Of a stretch of DNA of 64,000 nt, positions 24,201 to 38,000 are shown one piece after another. Source of the stretch: Nematostella vectensis. Taxonomy: Eukaryota > Cnidaria > Anthozoa > Actiniaria > Edwardsiidae. Numbering within the stretch: the stretch's first letter is position 1; each line of letters starts with the position of its first letter. The position numbers were made by a program, and so were the translations under genes. The notes under the pieces are model-generated. The model was given only the letters and a program-made list of their open reading frames with translations, was not told the DNA's origin and searched no databases. The stretch lies in NCBI RefSeq assembly GCF_932526225.1, contig NC_064037.1:496001-560000 (forward strand). Direction: 5' to 3'.

Positions 24201-25118
24201 TCCGAGTATACTGTTTTATTTTTCCTAATGTTACTTTTTGGAATTTACATTCGGAAAAAAAAATTATCGATTGTAACCTTTTGGAGGTTACACTCGTAAA
24301 ACAAATTCCCGAATGTAACCCTGAAGCTTTTCCCGAATGTAACCTCCAGTCCGATGGTGACTTTTCTTGGGATAGTTTACAATACCAATAGTATTAAAAG
24401 TAATTTTCATTACAATTCCCTTCAGCAATGCCACGTTAGTCTTTCGTTGCGGGCACTTGACTACTAACGCAGCCACCCGGGTTCCATTCCCGCTGATAGC
24501 CTATTTTTTTCTTTATTTATTTTTTTTAAATATCGATACTTAATTATACTGTTCTTGGTGTGTCATGACATAAAAAGAAGGTATAGGGACATTTTTATGT
24601 ACTCTCAGCATCTTTGATGTGCTCATGCTTTGTTCAGGATCCTGTACATATTTTATGCACACAAGAACTAACTAGATTCCTTGGATAACTTGATTAAGTA
24701 GATTCTAACATAGAGCATAGCGCTCGATAGATTTATATACTTTTTTTCCGAGTATACTGTTTTATTTTTCCTAATGTTACTTTTTGGAATTTACATTTGG
24801 AAAAAAAATTATCGATTGTAACCTTTTGGAGGTTACACTCGTAAAAAAAATTCCCGAATGTAACCTGAAGCTTTTCCCGAATGTAACCTCCAGTCTGATG
24901 GTGACTTTGCTTGGGATAGTTTACGATACCAATAGTATTAAAAGTAATTTTCATTACAATTCCCTTCAGCAATGCCACGTTAGTCTATCGTTGCGGGCAC
25001 TTGACTACTAACGCAGCGACCCGGGTTCGATTCCCGCTGATAGCCTATTTTTTTACTTTCTTTTTTTTTAAATATCGATACTTAATTATACTGTTCTTGG
25101 TGTGTCATGACATAAAAA
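15287..25118 (+). repeat. Array segment C: 7-unit higher-order repeat (3.82 kb), 4+3
   Basis: Unit starts are 15287, 15834, 16383, 16931, 17473, 18021, 18570, 19111, 19658, 20207, 20755, 21297, 21842, 22388, 22933, 23481, 24030 and 24577. Four types recur in order. P (15287, 17473, 19111, 22933) has CCTGCAG. Q (15834, 18021, 19658, 23481) has TTTTTGAAATTTA and TTTTCTTGGG. Q' (16383, 20207, 24030) has TTTTCTTGGG and CAGCCACCC. R (16931, 18570, 20755, 24577) has GATTTATATAC and a run of A replacing the C in CGTAAAACAAATT. The order is PQQ'R, PQR, PQQ'R, three other units, PQQ'R. The 7-unit period measures 3824 then 3822 bp. Confidence 0.85.
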
Positions 25119-28100
25119 GAAGGTATAGGGACATTTTTATGTACTCTCAGCATCTTTGATGTGCTCATGCTTTGTTCAGGATCCTGTACATATTTTATGC
25201 ACACAAGAACTAACTAGATTCCTTGGATAACTTGATTAAGTAGATTCTAACATAGAGCATAGCGCTCGATAGATTGATATACCTTTTTTTCCGAGTATAC
25301 TGTTTTATTTTTCCTAATGTTTTTTTTTGGAATTTACATTCGGAAAAAAAATTATCGATTGTAACCTTTTGGAGGTTACACTCGTAAAACAAATTCCCGA
25401 ATGTAACCCTGAAGCTTTTCCCGAATGTAACCTCCAGTCTGATGGTGACTTTGCTTGGGATAGTTTACGATACCAATAGTATTAAAAGTAATTTTCATTA
25501 CAATTCCCTTCAGCAATGCCACGTTAGTCTATCGTTGCGGGCACTTGACTACTAACGCAGCGACCCGGGTTCGATTCCCGCTGATAGCCTATTTTTTTAC
25601 TTTCTTTTTTTTTAAATATCGATACTTAATTATACTGTTCTTGGTGTGTCATGACATAAAAAGAAGGTATAGGGACATTTTTATGTACTCTCAGCATCTT
25701 TGATGTGCTCATGCTTTGTTCAGGATCCTGTACATATTTTATGCACACAAGAACTAACTAGATTCCTTGGATAACTTGATTAAGTAGATTCTAACATAGA
25801 GGATAGCGCTCGATAGATTGATATACCTTTTTTTCCGAGTATACTGTTTTATTTTTCCTAATGTTACTTTTTGGAATTTACATTCGGAAAAAGAATTATC
25901 GATTGTAACCTTTTGGAGGTTACACTCGTAAAACGAATTCCCGAATGTAACCCTGAAGCTTTTCCCGAATGTAACCTCCAGTCCGATGGTGACTTTGCTT
26001 GGGATAGTTTACGATACCAATAGTATTAAAAGTAATTTTCATTACAATTCCCTTCAGCAATGCCACGTTAGTCTTTCGTTGCGGGCACTTGACTACTAAC
26101 GCAGCCACCCGGGTTCGATTCCCGCTGATAGCCTATTTTTTTTTTCTTTATTTTTTTTTTTAAATATCGATACTTAATTATACTGTTCTTGGTGTGTCAT
26201 GACATAAAAAGAAGGTATAGGGACATTTTTATGTACTCTCAGCATCTTTGATGTGCTCATGCTTTGTTCAGGATCCTGTACATATTTTATGCACACAAGA
26301 ACTAACTAGATTCCTTGGATAACTTGATTAAGTAGATTCTAACATAGATCATAGCGCTCGATAGATTGATATACCTTTTTTCCGAGTATACTGTTTTATT
26401 TTTCCTAATGTTACTTTTTGGAATTTACATTCGGAAAACAAATTATCGATTGTAACCTTTTGGAGGTTACACTCGTAAAACAAATTCCCGAATGTAACCC
26501 TAAAGCTTTTCCCGAATGTAACCTCCAGTCCGATGGTGACTTTGCTTGGGATAGTTTACGATACCAATAGTATTAAAAGTAATTTTCATTACAATTCCCT
26601 TCAGCAATGCCACGTTAGTCTTTCGTTGCGGGCACTTGACTACTAACGCAGCGACCCGGGTTTGATTCCCGCTGATAGCCTATTTTTTTTTCTTTATTTT
26701 TATTTTTTAAATATCGATACTTAATTATACTGTTCTTGGTGTGTCATGACATAAAAAGAAGGTATAGGGACATTTTTATGTACTCTCAGCATCTTTGATG
26801 TGCTCATGCTTTGTTCAGGATCCTGTACATATTTTATGCACACAAGAACTAACTAGATTCCTTGGATAACTTGATTAAGTAGATTCTAACATAGAGCATA
26901 GCGCTCGATAGATTGATATACATTTTTTTCCGAGTATACTGTTTTGTTTTTCCTAATGTTACTTTTTGGAATTTACATTCGGAAAAAGAATTATCGATTG
27001 TAACCTTTTGGAGGTTACACTCGTAAAACGAATTCCCGAATGTAACCCTGAAGCTTTTCCCGAATGTAACCTCCAGTCCGATGGTGACTTTGCTTGGGAT
27101 AGTTTACGATACCAATAGTATTAAAAGTAATTTTCATTACAATTCCCTTCAGCAATGCCACGTTAGTCTTTCGTTGCGGGCACTTGACTACTAACGCAGC
27201 CACCCGGGTTCGATTCCCGCTGATAGCCTATTTTTTTTTTCTTTATTTTTTTTTTTAAATATCGATAATTAATTATACTGTTCTTGGTGTGTCATGACAT
27301 AAAAAGAAGGTATAGGGATATTTTTATGTACTCTCAGCATCTTATATGTGCTCATGCTTTGTTCAGGATCCTGTACATATTTTATGCACACAAGAACTAA
27401 CTAGATTCCTTGGATAACTTGATTAAGTAGATTCTAACATAGAGCATAGCGCTCGATAGATTGATATACCTTTTTTCCGAGTATACTGTTTTATTTTTCC
27501 TAATGTTACTTTTTTGAATTTACATTCGGAAAAAAAATTATCGATTGTAACCTTTTGGAGGTTACACTCGTAAAACGAATTCCCGAATGTAACCCTGAAG
27601 CTTTTCCCGAATGTAACCTCCAGTCCGATGGTGACTTTGCTTGGGATAGTTTACGATACCAATAGTATTAAAAGTAATTTTCATTACAATTCCCTTCAGC
27701 AATGCCACGTTAGTCTTTCGTTGCGGGCACTTGACTACTAACGCAGCGACTCGGGTTCGATTCCCGCTGATAGCCTATTTTTTTTTCTTTATTTTTTTTT
27801 TTTAAATATCGATACTTAATTATACTGTTCTTGGTGTGTCATGACATAAAAAGAAGGTATAGGGACATTTTTATGTACTCTCAGCATCTTTGATGTGCTC
27901 ATGCTTTGTTCAGGATCCTGTACATATTTTATGCACACAAGAACTAACTAGATTCCTTGGATAACTTGATTAAGTAGATTCTAACATAGATCATAGCGCT
28001 CGATAGATTGATATACCTTTTTTCCTAGTATACTGTTTTATTTTTCCTAATGTTACTTTTTGGAATTTACATTCGGAAAACAAATTATCGATTGTAACCT

Positions 28101-29494
28101 TTTGGAGGTTACACTCGTAAAACAAATTCCCGAATGTAACCCTGAAGCTTTTCCCGAATGTAACCTCCAGTCCGATGGTGACTTTGCTTGGGATAGTTTA
28201 CGATACCAATAGTATTAAAAGTAATTTTCATTACAATTCCCTTCAGCAATGCCACGTTAGTCTTTCGTTGCGGGCACTTGACTACTAACGCAGCGACCCG
28301 GGTTCGATTCCCGCTGATAGCCTATTTTTTTTTTCTTTATTTTTATTTTTTAAATATCGATACTTAATTATACTGTTCTTGGTGTGTCATGACATAAAAA
28401 GAAGGTATAGGGACATTTTTATGTACTCTCAGCATCTTTGATGTGCTCATGCTTTGTTCAGGATCCTGTACATATTTTATGCACACAAGAACTAACTAGA
28501 TTCCTTGGATAACTTGATTAAGTAGATTCTAACATAGAGCATAGCGCTCGATAGATTGATATACCTTTTTTCCGAGTATACTGTTTTATTTTTCCTAATG
28601 TTACTTTTTTGAATTTACATTCGGAAAAAAAATTGTCGATTGTAACCTTTTGGAGGTTACACTCGTAAAACGAATTCCCGAATGTAGCCCTGAAGCTTTT
28701 CCCGAATGTAACCTCCAGTCCGATGGTGACTTTGCTTGGGATAGTTTACGATACCAATAGTATTAAAAGTAATTTTCATTACAATTCCCTTCAGCAATGC
28801 CACGTTAGTCTTTCGTTGCGGGCACTTGACTACTAACGCAGCGACCCGGGTTCGATTCCCGCTGATAGCCTATTTTTTTTTTCTTTATTTTTTTTTTTAA
28901 ATATCGATAATTAATTATACTGTTCTTGGTGTGTCATGACATAAAAAGAAGGTATAGGGATATTTTTATGTACTCTCAGCATCTTTGATGTGCTCATGCT
29001 TTGTTCAGGATCCTGTACATATTTTATGCACACAAGAACTAACTAGATTCCTTGGATAACTTGATTAAGTAGATTCTAACATAGAGCATAGCGCTCGATA
29101 GATTGATATACCTTTTTTCCGAGTATACTGTTTTATTTTTCCTAATGTTACTTTTTTGGAATTTACATTCGGAAAAAAAATTATCGATTGTAACCTTTTG
29201 GAGGTTACACTCGTAAAACGAATTCCCGAATGTAACCCTGAAGCTTTTCCCGAATGTAACCTCCAGTCCGATGGTGACTTTGCTTGGGATAGTTTACGAT
29301 ACCAATAGTATTAAAAGTAATTTTCATTACAATTCCCTTCAGCAATGCCACGTTAGTCTTTCGTTGCGGGCACTTGACTACTAACGCAGCGACCCGGGTT
29401 CGATTCCCGCTGATAGCCTATTTTTTTTTCTTTATTTTTTTTTTCAAATATCGATACTTAATTATACTGTTCTTGGTGTGTCATGACATAAAAA
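25119..29494 (+). repeat. Array segment D: mixed units with interleaved pairs
   Basis: Unit starts are 25119, 25663, 26211, 26758, 27306, 27853, 28401 and 28948. The units at 25663 and 26758 share GGAAAAAGAATTATCG and CAGCCACCC. Those at 26211 and 27853 share ATAGATCATAGC and GGAAAACAAATT. The variant AAACGAATTCC, which creates an EcoRI site, first appears here at about 25.93 kb and is common downstream. I did not see it in the first 25.9 kb. Confidence 0.75.
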
Positions 29495-32400
29495 GAAGGT
29501 ATAGGGACATTTTTATGTACTCTCAGCATCTTTGATGTGCTCATGCTTTGTTCAGGATCCTGTACATATTTTATGCACACAAGAACTAACTAGATTCCTT
29601 GGATAACTTGATTAAGTAGATTCTAACATAGAGCATAGCGCTCGATAGATTGATATACCTTTTTTTCCGAGTATACTGTTTTATTTTTCCTAATGTTACT
29701 TTTTGGAATTTACATTCGGGAAAAAAATTATCGATTGTAACCTTTTGGAGGTTACACTCGTAAAACAAATTCCCGAATGTAACCCTGAAGCTTTTCCCGA
29801 ATGTAACCTCCAGTCCGATGGTGACTTTGCTTGGGATAGTTTACGATACCAATAGTATTAAAAGTAATTTTCATTACAATTCCCTTCATCAATGTCACGT
29901 TAGTCTTTCGTTGCGGGCACTAGACTACTAACGCAGCGACGCGGGTTCGATTCCCGCTGATAGCCTATTTTTTTTTTCTTTATTTTTTTTTAAATATCGA
30001 TACTTAATTATACTGTTCTTGGTGTGTCATGACATAAAAAGAAGGTATAGGGATATTTTTATGTACTCTCAGCATCTTTGATGTGTTAATGCTTTGTTCA
30101 GGATCCTGTACATATTTTATGCACACAAGAACTAACTAGATTCCTTGGATAACTTGATTAAGTAGATTCTAACATAGAGCATAGCGCTCGATAGATTGAT
30201 ATACCTTATTTCCGAGTATACTGTTTTATTTTTCCTAATGTTACTTTTTTGAATTTACATTCGGAAAAAAAATTATCGATTGTAACCTTTTGGAGGTTAC
30301 ACTCGTAAAATGAATTCCCGAATGTAACCCTGAAGCTTTTCCCGAATGTAACCTCCAGTCCGATGGTTACTTTGCTTGGGATAGTTTACGTTACCAATAG
30401 TATTAAAAGTAATTTTCATTACAATTCCCTTCAGCAATGCCACGTTAGTCTTTTGTTGCGGGCACTTGACTACTAACGCAGCGACCCGGGTTCTATTCCC
30501 GCTGATAGCCTATTTTTTTTTTCTTTATTTTTCTTGAAAATATCGATACTTAATTATACTGTTCTTGGTGTGTCATGACATAAAAAGAAGGTATAGGGAT
30601 ATTTTTATGTACTCTCAGCATCTTTGATGTGCTCATGCTTTGTTCAGGATCCTGTACATATTTTATGCACACAAGAACTAACTAGATTCCTTGGATAACT
30701 TGATTAAGTAGATTCTAACATAGAGCATAGCGCTCGATAGATTGATATACCTTTTTTTCCGAGTATACTGTTTTATTTTTCCTAATGTTACTTTTTTGAA
30801 TTTACATTCAAAAAAAAATTATCGATTGTAACCTTTTGGAGGTTACACTCGTAAAACGAATTCCCGAATGTAACCCTGAAGCTTTTCCCGAATGTAACCT
30901 CCAGTCCGATGGTGACTTTGCTTGGGATAGTTTACGATACCAATAGTATTAAAAGTAATTTTCATTACAATTCCCTTCAGCAATGCCACGTTAGTCTTTC
31001 GTTGCGGGCACTTGACTACTAACGCAGCGATCTGGGTTCGATTCCCGCTGATAGCTTATTTTTTTTTTTCTTTTTTTTTTTTTTTTTTAAATATCGATAC
31101 TTAATTATACTGTTCTTGGTGTGTGACATAAAAAGAAGGTATAGGGACATTTTTATGTACTCTCAGCGTCTTTGATGTGCTCATGCTTTGTTCAGGATCC
31201 TGTACATATTTTATGCACACAAGAACTAACTAGATTCCTTGGATAACTTGATTAAGTAGATTCTAACATAGAGCATAGCGCTCGATAGATTGATATACCT
31301 TTTTTTCGAGTATACTGTTTTATTTTTCCTAATGTTACTTTTTTGAATTTACATTCGGAAAAAAAATTATCGATTGTAACCTTTTGGAGGTTACACTCGT
31401 AAAACGAATTCCCGAATGTAGCCCTGAAGCTTTTCCCGAATGTAACCTCCAGTCCGATGGTGACTTTGCTTGGGATAGTTTACGATACCAATAGTATTAA
31501 AAGTAATTTTCATTACAATTCCCTTCAGCAATGCCACGTTAGTCTTTCGTTGCGGGCACTTGACTACTAACGCAGCGACCCGGGTTCGATTCCCGCTGAT
31601 AGCCTATTTTTTTTTTCTTTATTTTTTTTTTAAATATCGATAATTAATTATACTGTTCTTGGTGTGTCATGACATAAAAAGAAGGTATAGGGATATTTTT
31701 ATGTACTCTCAGCATCTTTGATGTGCTCATGCTTTGTTCAGGATCCTGTACATATTTTATGCACACAAGAACTAACTAGATTCCTTGGATAACTTGATTA
31801 AGTAGATTCTAACATAGAGCATAGCGCTCGATAGATTGATATACCTTTTTTCCGAGTATACTGTTTTATTTTTCCTAATGTTACTTTTTTGAATTTACAT
31901 TCGGAAAAAAAATTATCGATTGTAACCTTTTGGAGGTTACACTCGTAAAACGAATTCCCGAATGTAACCCTGAAGCTTTTCCCGAATGTAACCTCCAGTC
32001 CGATGGTGACTTTGCTTGGGATAGTTTACGATACCAATAGTATTAAAAGTAATTTTCATTACAATTCCCTTCAGCAATGCCACGTTAGTCTTTCGTTGCG
32101 GGCACTTGACTACTAACGCAGCGACCCGGGTTCGATTCCCGCTGATAGCCTATTTTTTTTTCTTTATTTTTTTTTTCAAATATCGATACTTAATTATACT
32201 GTTCTTGGTGTGTCATGACATAAAAAGAAGGTATAGGGACATTTTTATGTACTCTCAGCATCTTTGATGTGCTCATGCTTTGTTCAGGATCCTGTACATA
32301 TTATATGCACACAAGAACTAACTAGATTCCTTGGATAACATGATTAAGTAGATTCTAACATAGAGCATAGCGCTCGATAGATTGATATACCTTTTTTTCC

Positions 32401-33262
32401 GAGTATACTGTTTTATTTTTCCTAATGTTACTTTTTGGAATTTACATTCGGAAAAAAAATTATCGATTGTAACCTTTTGGAGGTTACACTCGTAAAACAA
32501 ATTCCCGAATGTAACCCTGAAGCTTTTCCCGAATGTAACCTCCAGTCCGATGGTGACTTTGCTTGGGATAGTTTACGATACCAATAGTATTAAAAGTAAT
32601 TTTCATTACAATTCCCTTCAGCAATGCCACGTTAGTCTTTTGTTGCGGGCACTTGACTACTAACGCAGCGACCCGGGTTCTATTCCCGCTGATAGCCTAT
32701 TTTTTTTTCTTTATTTTTCTTTCAAATATCGATACTTAATTATACTGTTCTTGGTGTGTCATGACATAAAAAGAAGGTATAGGGATATTTTTATGTACTC
32801 TCAGCATCTTTGATGTGCTCATGCTTTGTTCAGGATCCTGTACATATTTTATGCACACAAGAACTAACTAGATTCCTTGGATAACTTGATTAAGTAGATT
32901 CTAACATAGAGCATAGCGCTCGATAGATTGATATACCTTTTTTTCCGAGTATACTGTTTTATTTTTCCTAATGTTACTTTTTTGAATTTACATTCAAAAA
33001 AAAATTATCGATTGTAACCTTTTGGAGGTTACACTCGTAAAACGAATTCCCGAATGTAACCCTGAAGCTTTTCCCGAATGTAACCTCCAGTCCGATGGTG
33101 ACTTTGCTTGGGATAGTTTACGATACCAATAGTATTAAAAGTAATTTTCATTACAATTCCCTTCAGCAATGCCACGTTAGTCTTTCGTTGCGGGGCACTT
33201 GACTACTAACGCAGCGACTCGGGTTCGATTCCCGCTGATAGCCTGTTTTTTTTTTCTTTATT

Positions 33263-33473
33263 GTAACCCTGAAGCTTTTCCCGAATGTAACCTCCAGTCC
33301 GATGGTGACTTTGCTTGGGATAGTTTACGATTCCAATAGTATTAAAAGTAATTTTCATTACAATTCCCTTCAGCAATGCCACGTTAGTCTTTCGTTGCGG
33401 GGCACTTGACTACTAACGCAGCGACTCGGGTTCGATTCCCGCTGATAGCCTGTTTTTTTTTTTCTTTATTTTT
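33263..33473 (+). repeat. Partial unit: ~210-bp tandem duplication of a unit's 3' part
   Basis: The distance between the phase marks at 32773 and 33530 is 757 bp, one unit plus 211 bp. At 33261-33263 the poly-T spacer (CTTTATT) joins directly to GTAACCCTGAAG, the middle of the fold-back zone. The extra copy shares three private variants with the copy just upstream: GCGGGGCACTT, GACTCGGG and GCCTGTTTTT. It is therefore a local duplication offset by about 207 bp plus extra T. It includes its own tRNA-like element and T-run. This is the only unit-length break in the window. Confidence 0.9.
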
Positions 33474-35021
33474 ATTTTTTAAATATCGATACTTAATTAT
33501 ACTGTTCTTGGTGTGTCATGACATAAAAAGAAGGTATAGGGACATTTTTATGTACTCTCAGCATCTTTGATGTGCTCATGCTTTGTTCAGGATCCTGTAC
33601 ATATTTTATGCACACAAGAACTAACTAGATTCCTTGGATAGCTTGATTAAGTAGATTCTAACATAGAGCATAGCGCTCAATAGATTGATATACCTTTTTT
33701 TCCGAGTATACTGTTTTATTTTTCCTAATGTTACTTTTTGGAATTTACATTCGGAAAAAAAATTATCGATTGTAACCTTTTGGAGGTTACACTCGTAAAA
33801 CAAATTCCCGAATGTAACCCTGAAGCTTTTCCCGAATGTAACCTCCAGTCCGATGGTGACTTTGCTTGGGATAGTTTACGATACCAATAGTATTAAAAGT
33901 AATTTTCATTACAATTCCCTTCAGCAATATCACGTTAGTCTTTCGTTGCGGGCACTTGACTACTAACGCAGCGACCCGGGTTCGATTCCCGCTGATAGCC
34001 TATTTTTTTTTTCTTTATTTTTCTTTCAAATATCGATACTTAATTATACTGTTCTTGGTGTGTCATGACATAAAAAGAAGGTATAGGGATATTTTTATGT
34101 ACTCTCAGCATCTTTGATGTGCTCATGCTTTGTTCAGGATCCTGTACATATTTTATGCACACAAGAACTAACTAGATTCCTTGGATAACTTGATTAAGTA
34201 GATTCTAACATAGAGCATAGCGCTCGATAAATTGATATACCTTTTTTCCGAGTATACTGTTTTATTTTTCCTAATGTTACTTTTTTGAATTTACATTCGG
34301 AAAAAAAATTATCGATTGTAACCTTTTGGAGGTTACACTCGTAAAACGAATTCCCGAATGTAACCCTGAAGCTTTTCCCGAATGTAACCTCCAGTCCGAC
34401 GGTGACTTTGCTTGGGATAGTTTACGATACCAATAGTATTAAAAGTAATTTTCATTACAATTCCCTTCAGCAATGCCACGTTAGTCTTTCGTTGCGGGCA
34501 CTTGACTACTCACGCAGCGACCCGGGTTCGATTCCCGCTGATAGCCTATTTTTTTTTCTTTATTTTTTTTTTCAAATATCGATACTTAATTATACTGTTC
34601 TTGGTGTGTCATGACATAAAAAGAAGGTATAGGGACATTTTTATGTACTCTCAGCATCTTTGATGTGCTCATGCTTTGTTCAGGATCCTGTACATATTAT
34701 ATGCACACAAGAACTAACTAGATTCCTTGGATAACATGATTAAGTAGATTCTAACATAGAGCATAGCGCTCGATAGATTGATATACCTTTTTTTCCGAGT
34801 ATACTGTTTTATTTTTCCTAATGTTACTTTTTGGAATTTACATTCGGAAAAAAAATTATCGATTGTAACCTTTTGGAGGTTACACTCGTAAAACAAATTC
34901 CCGAATGTAACCCTGAAGCTTTTCCCGAATGTAACCTCCAGTCCGATGGTGACTTTGCTTGGGATAGTTTACGATACCAATAGTATTAAAAGTAATTTTC
35001 ATTACAATTCCCTTCAGCAAT

Positions 35022-35093
35022 GTCACGTTAGTCTTTCGTTGCGGGCACTAGACTACTAACGCAGCGACGCGGGTTCGATTCCCGCTGATAGCC
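35022..35093 (+). pseudogene. tRNA-like element, variant with a perfect T-arm
   Basis: In this copy the T stem is GCGGG (35069-35073) against CCCGC (35081-35085), five perfect pairs around TTCGATT. The common form CCGGG has a mismatch at the outer pair. The same GACGCGGG form occurs in the units starting at 29495, 37354, 39540, 54823, 56461 and 61921, always with CACTAGACT in the anticodon-arm region. The acceptor and anticodon stems remain broken, so this is still a tRNA-like relic or promoter rather than a sound tRNA. The B box is intact. Confidence 0.65.
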
Positions 35094-38000
35094 TATTTTT
35101 TTTTCTTTATTTTTTTTTAAATATCGATACTTAATTATACTGTTCTTGGTGTGTCATGACATAAAAAGAAGGTATAGGGATATTTTTATGTACTCTCAGC
35201 ATCTTTGATGTGCTCATGCTTTGTTCAGGATCCTGTACATATTTTATGCACACAAGAACTAACTAGATTCCTTGGATAACTTGATTAAGTAGATTCTAAC
35301 ATAGAGCATAGCGCTCGATAGATTGATATACCTTATTTCCGAGTATACTGTTTTATTTTTCCTAATGTTACTTTTTTGAATTTACATTCGGAAAAAAAAT
35401 TATCGATTGTAACCTTTTGGAGGTTACACTCGTAAAATGAATTCCCGAATGTAACCCTGAAGCTTTTCCCGAATGTAACCTCCAGTCCGATGGTTACTTT
35501 GCTTGGGATAGTTTACGTTACCAATAGTATTAAAAGTAATTTTCATTACAATTCCCTTCAGCAATGCCACGTTAGTCTTTTGTTGCGGGCACTTGACTAC
35601 TAACGCAGCGACCCGGGTTCTATTCCCGCTGATAGCCTATTTTTTTTTTCTTTATTTTTCTTTCAAATATCGATACTTAATTATACTGTTCTTGGTGTGT
35701 CATGACATAAAAAGAAGGTATAGGGATATTTTTATGTACTCTCAGCATCTTTGATGTGCTCATGCTTTGTTCAGGATCCTGTACATATTTTATGCACACA
35801 AGAACTAACTAGATTCCTTGGATAACTTGATTAAGTAGATTCTAACATAGAGCATAGCGCTCGATAGATTGATATACCTTTTTTTCCGAGTATACTGTTT
35901 TATTTTTCCTAATGTTACTTTTTTGAATTTACATTCAAAAAAAAAATATCGATTGTAACCTTTTGAAGGTTACACTCGTAAAACGAATTCCCGAATGTAA
36001 GCCTGAAGCTTTTCCCGAATGTAACATCCAGTCCGATGGTGTCTTTGCTTGGGATAGTTTACGATACCAATAGTATTAAAAGTAATTTTCATTACAATTC
36101 CCTTCAGCAATGCCACGTTAGTCTTTCGTTGCGGGCACTTGACTACTATCGCAGCGATCTGGGTTCGATTCCCGCTGATAGCTTATTTTTTTTTTCTTTA
36201 TTTTTTTTTTTTTAAATATCGATACTTAATTATACTGTTCTTGGTGTGTGACATAAAAAGAAGGTATAGGGACATTTTTATGTACTCTGAGCGTCTTTGA
36301 TGTGCTCATGCTTTGTTCAGGATCCTGTACATATTTTATGCACACAAGAACTAACTAGATTCCTTGGATAACTTGATTAAGTAGATTCTAACATAGAGCA
36401 TAGCGCTCGATAGATTGATATACCTTTTTTTCGAGTATACTGTTTTATTTTTCCTAATGTTACTTTTTTGAATTTACATTCGGAAAAAAATTATCGATTG
36501 TAACCTTTTGGAGGTTACACTCGTAAAACGAATTCCCGAATGTAGCCCTGAAGCTTTTCCCGAATGTAACCTCCAGTCCGATGGTGACTTTGCTTGGGAT
36601 AGTTTACGATACCAATAGTATTAAAAGTAATTTTCATTACAATTCCCTTCAGCAATGCCACGTTAGTCTTTCGTTGCGGGCACTTGACTACTAACGCAGC
36701 GACCCGGGTTCGATTCCCGCTGATAGCCTATTTTTTTTTTCTTTATTTTTTTTTTTTAAATATCGATAATTAATTATACTGTTCTTGGTGTGTCATGACA
36801 TAAAAAGAAGGTATAGGGATATTTTTATGTACTCTCAGCATCTTTGATGTGCTCATGCTTTGTTCAGGATCCTGTACATATTTTATGCACACAAGAACTA
36901 ACTAGATTCCTTGGATAACTTGATTAAGTAGATTCTAACATAGAGCATAGCGCTCGATAGATTGATATACCTTTTTTCCGAGTATACTGTTTTATTTTTC
37001 CTAATGTTACTTTTTTGAATTTACATTCGGAAAAAAAAATTATCGATTGTAACCTTTTGGAGGTTACACTCGTAAAACGAATTCCCGAATGTAACCCTGA
37101 AGCTTTTCCCGAATGTAACCTCCAGTCCGATGGTGACTTTGCTTGGGATAGTTTACGATACCAATAGTATTAAAAGTAATTTTCATTACAATTCCCTTCA
37201 GCAATGCCACGTTAGTCTTTCGTTGCGGGCACTTGACTACTAACGCAGCGACCCGGGTTCGATTCCCGCTGATAGCCTATTTTTTTTTCTTTATTTTTTT
37301 TTTCAAATATCGATACTTAATTTTACTGTTCTTGGTGTGTCATGACATAAAAAGAAGGTATAGGGACATTTTTATGTACTCTCAGCATCTTTGATGTGCT
37401 CATGCTTTGTTCAGGATCCTGTACATATTATATGCACACAAGAACTAACTAGATTCCTTGGATAACATGATTAAGTAGATTCTAACATAGAGCATAGCGC
37501 TCGATAGATTGATATACCTTTTTTTCCGAGTATACTGTTTTATTTTTCCTAATGTTACTTTTTGGAATTTACATTCGGAAAAAAAATTATCGATTGTAAC
37601 CTTTTGGAGGTTACACTCGTAAAACAAATTCCCGAATGTAACCCTGAAGCTTTTCCCGAATGTAACCTCCAGTCCGATGGTGACTTTGCTTGGGATAGTT
37701 TACGATACCAATAGTATTAAAAGTAATTTTCATTACAATTCCCTCCAGCAATGTCACGTTAGTCTTTCGTTGCGGGCACTAGACTACTAACGCAGCGACG
37801 CGGGTTCGATTCCCGCTGATAGCCTATTTTTTTTTTCTTTATTTTTTTTTAAATATCTATACTTAATTATACTGTTCTTGGTGTGTTATGACATAAAAAG
37901 AAGGTATAGGGATATTTTTATGTACTCTCAGCATCTTTGATGTGCTCATGCTTTGTTCAGGATCCTGTACATATTTTATGCACACAAGAACTAACTAGAT

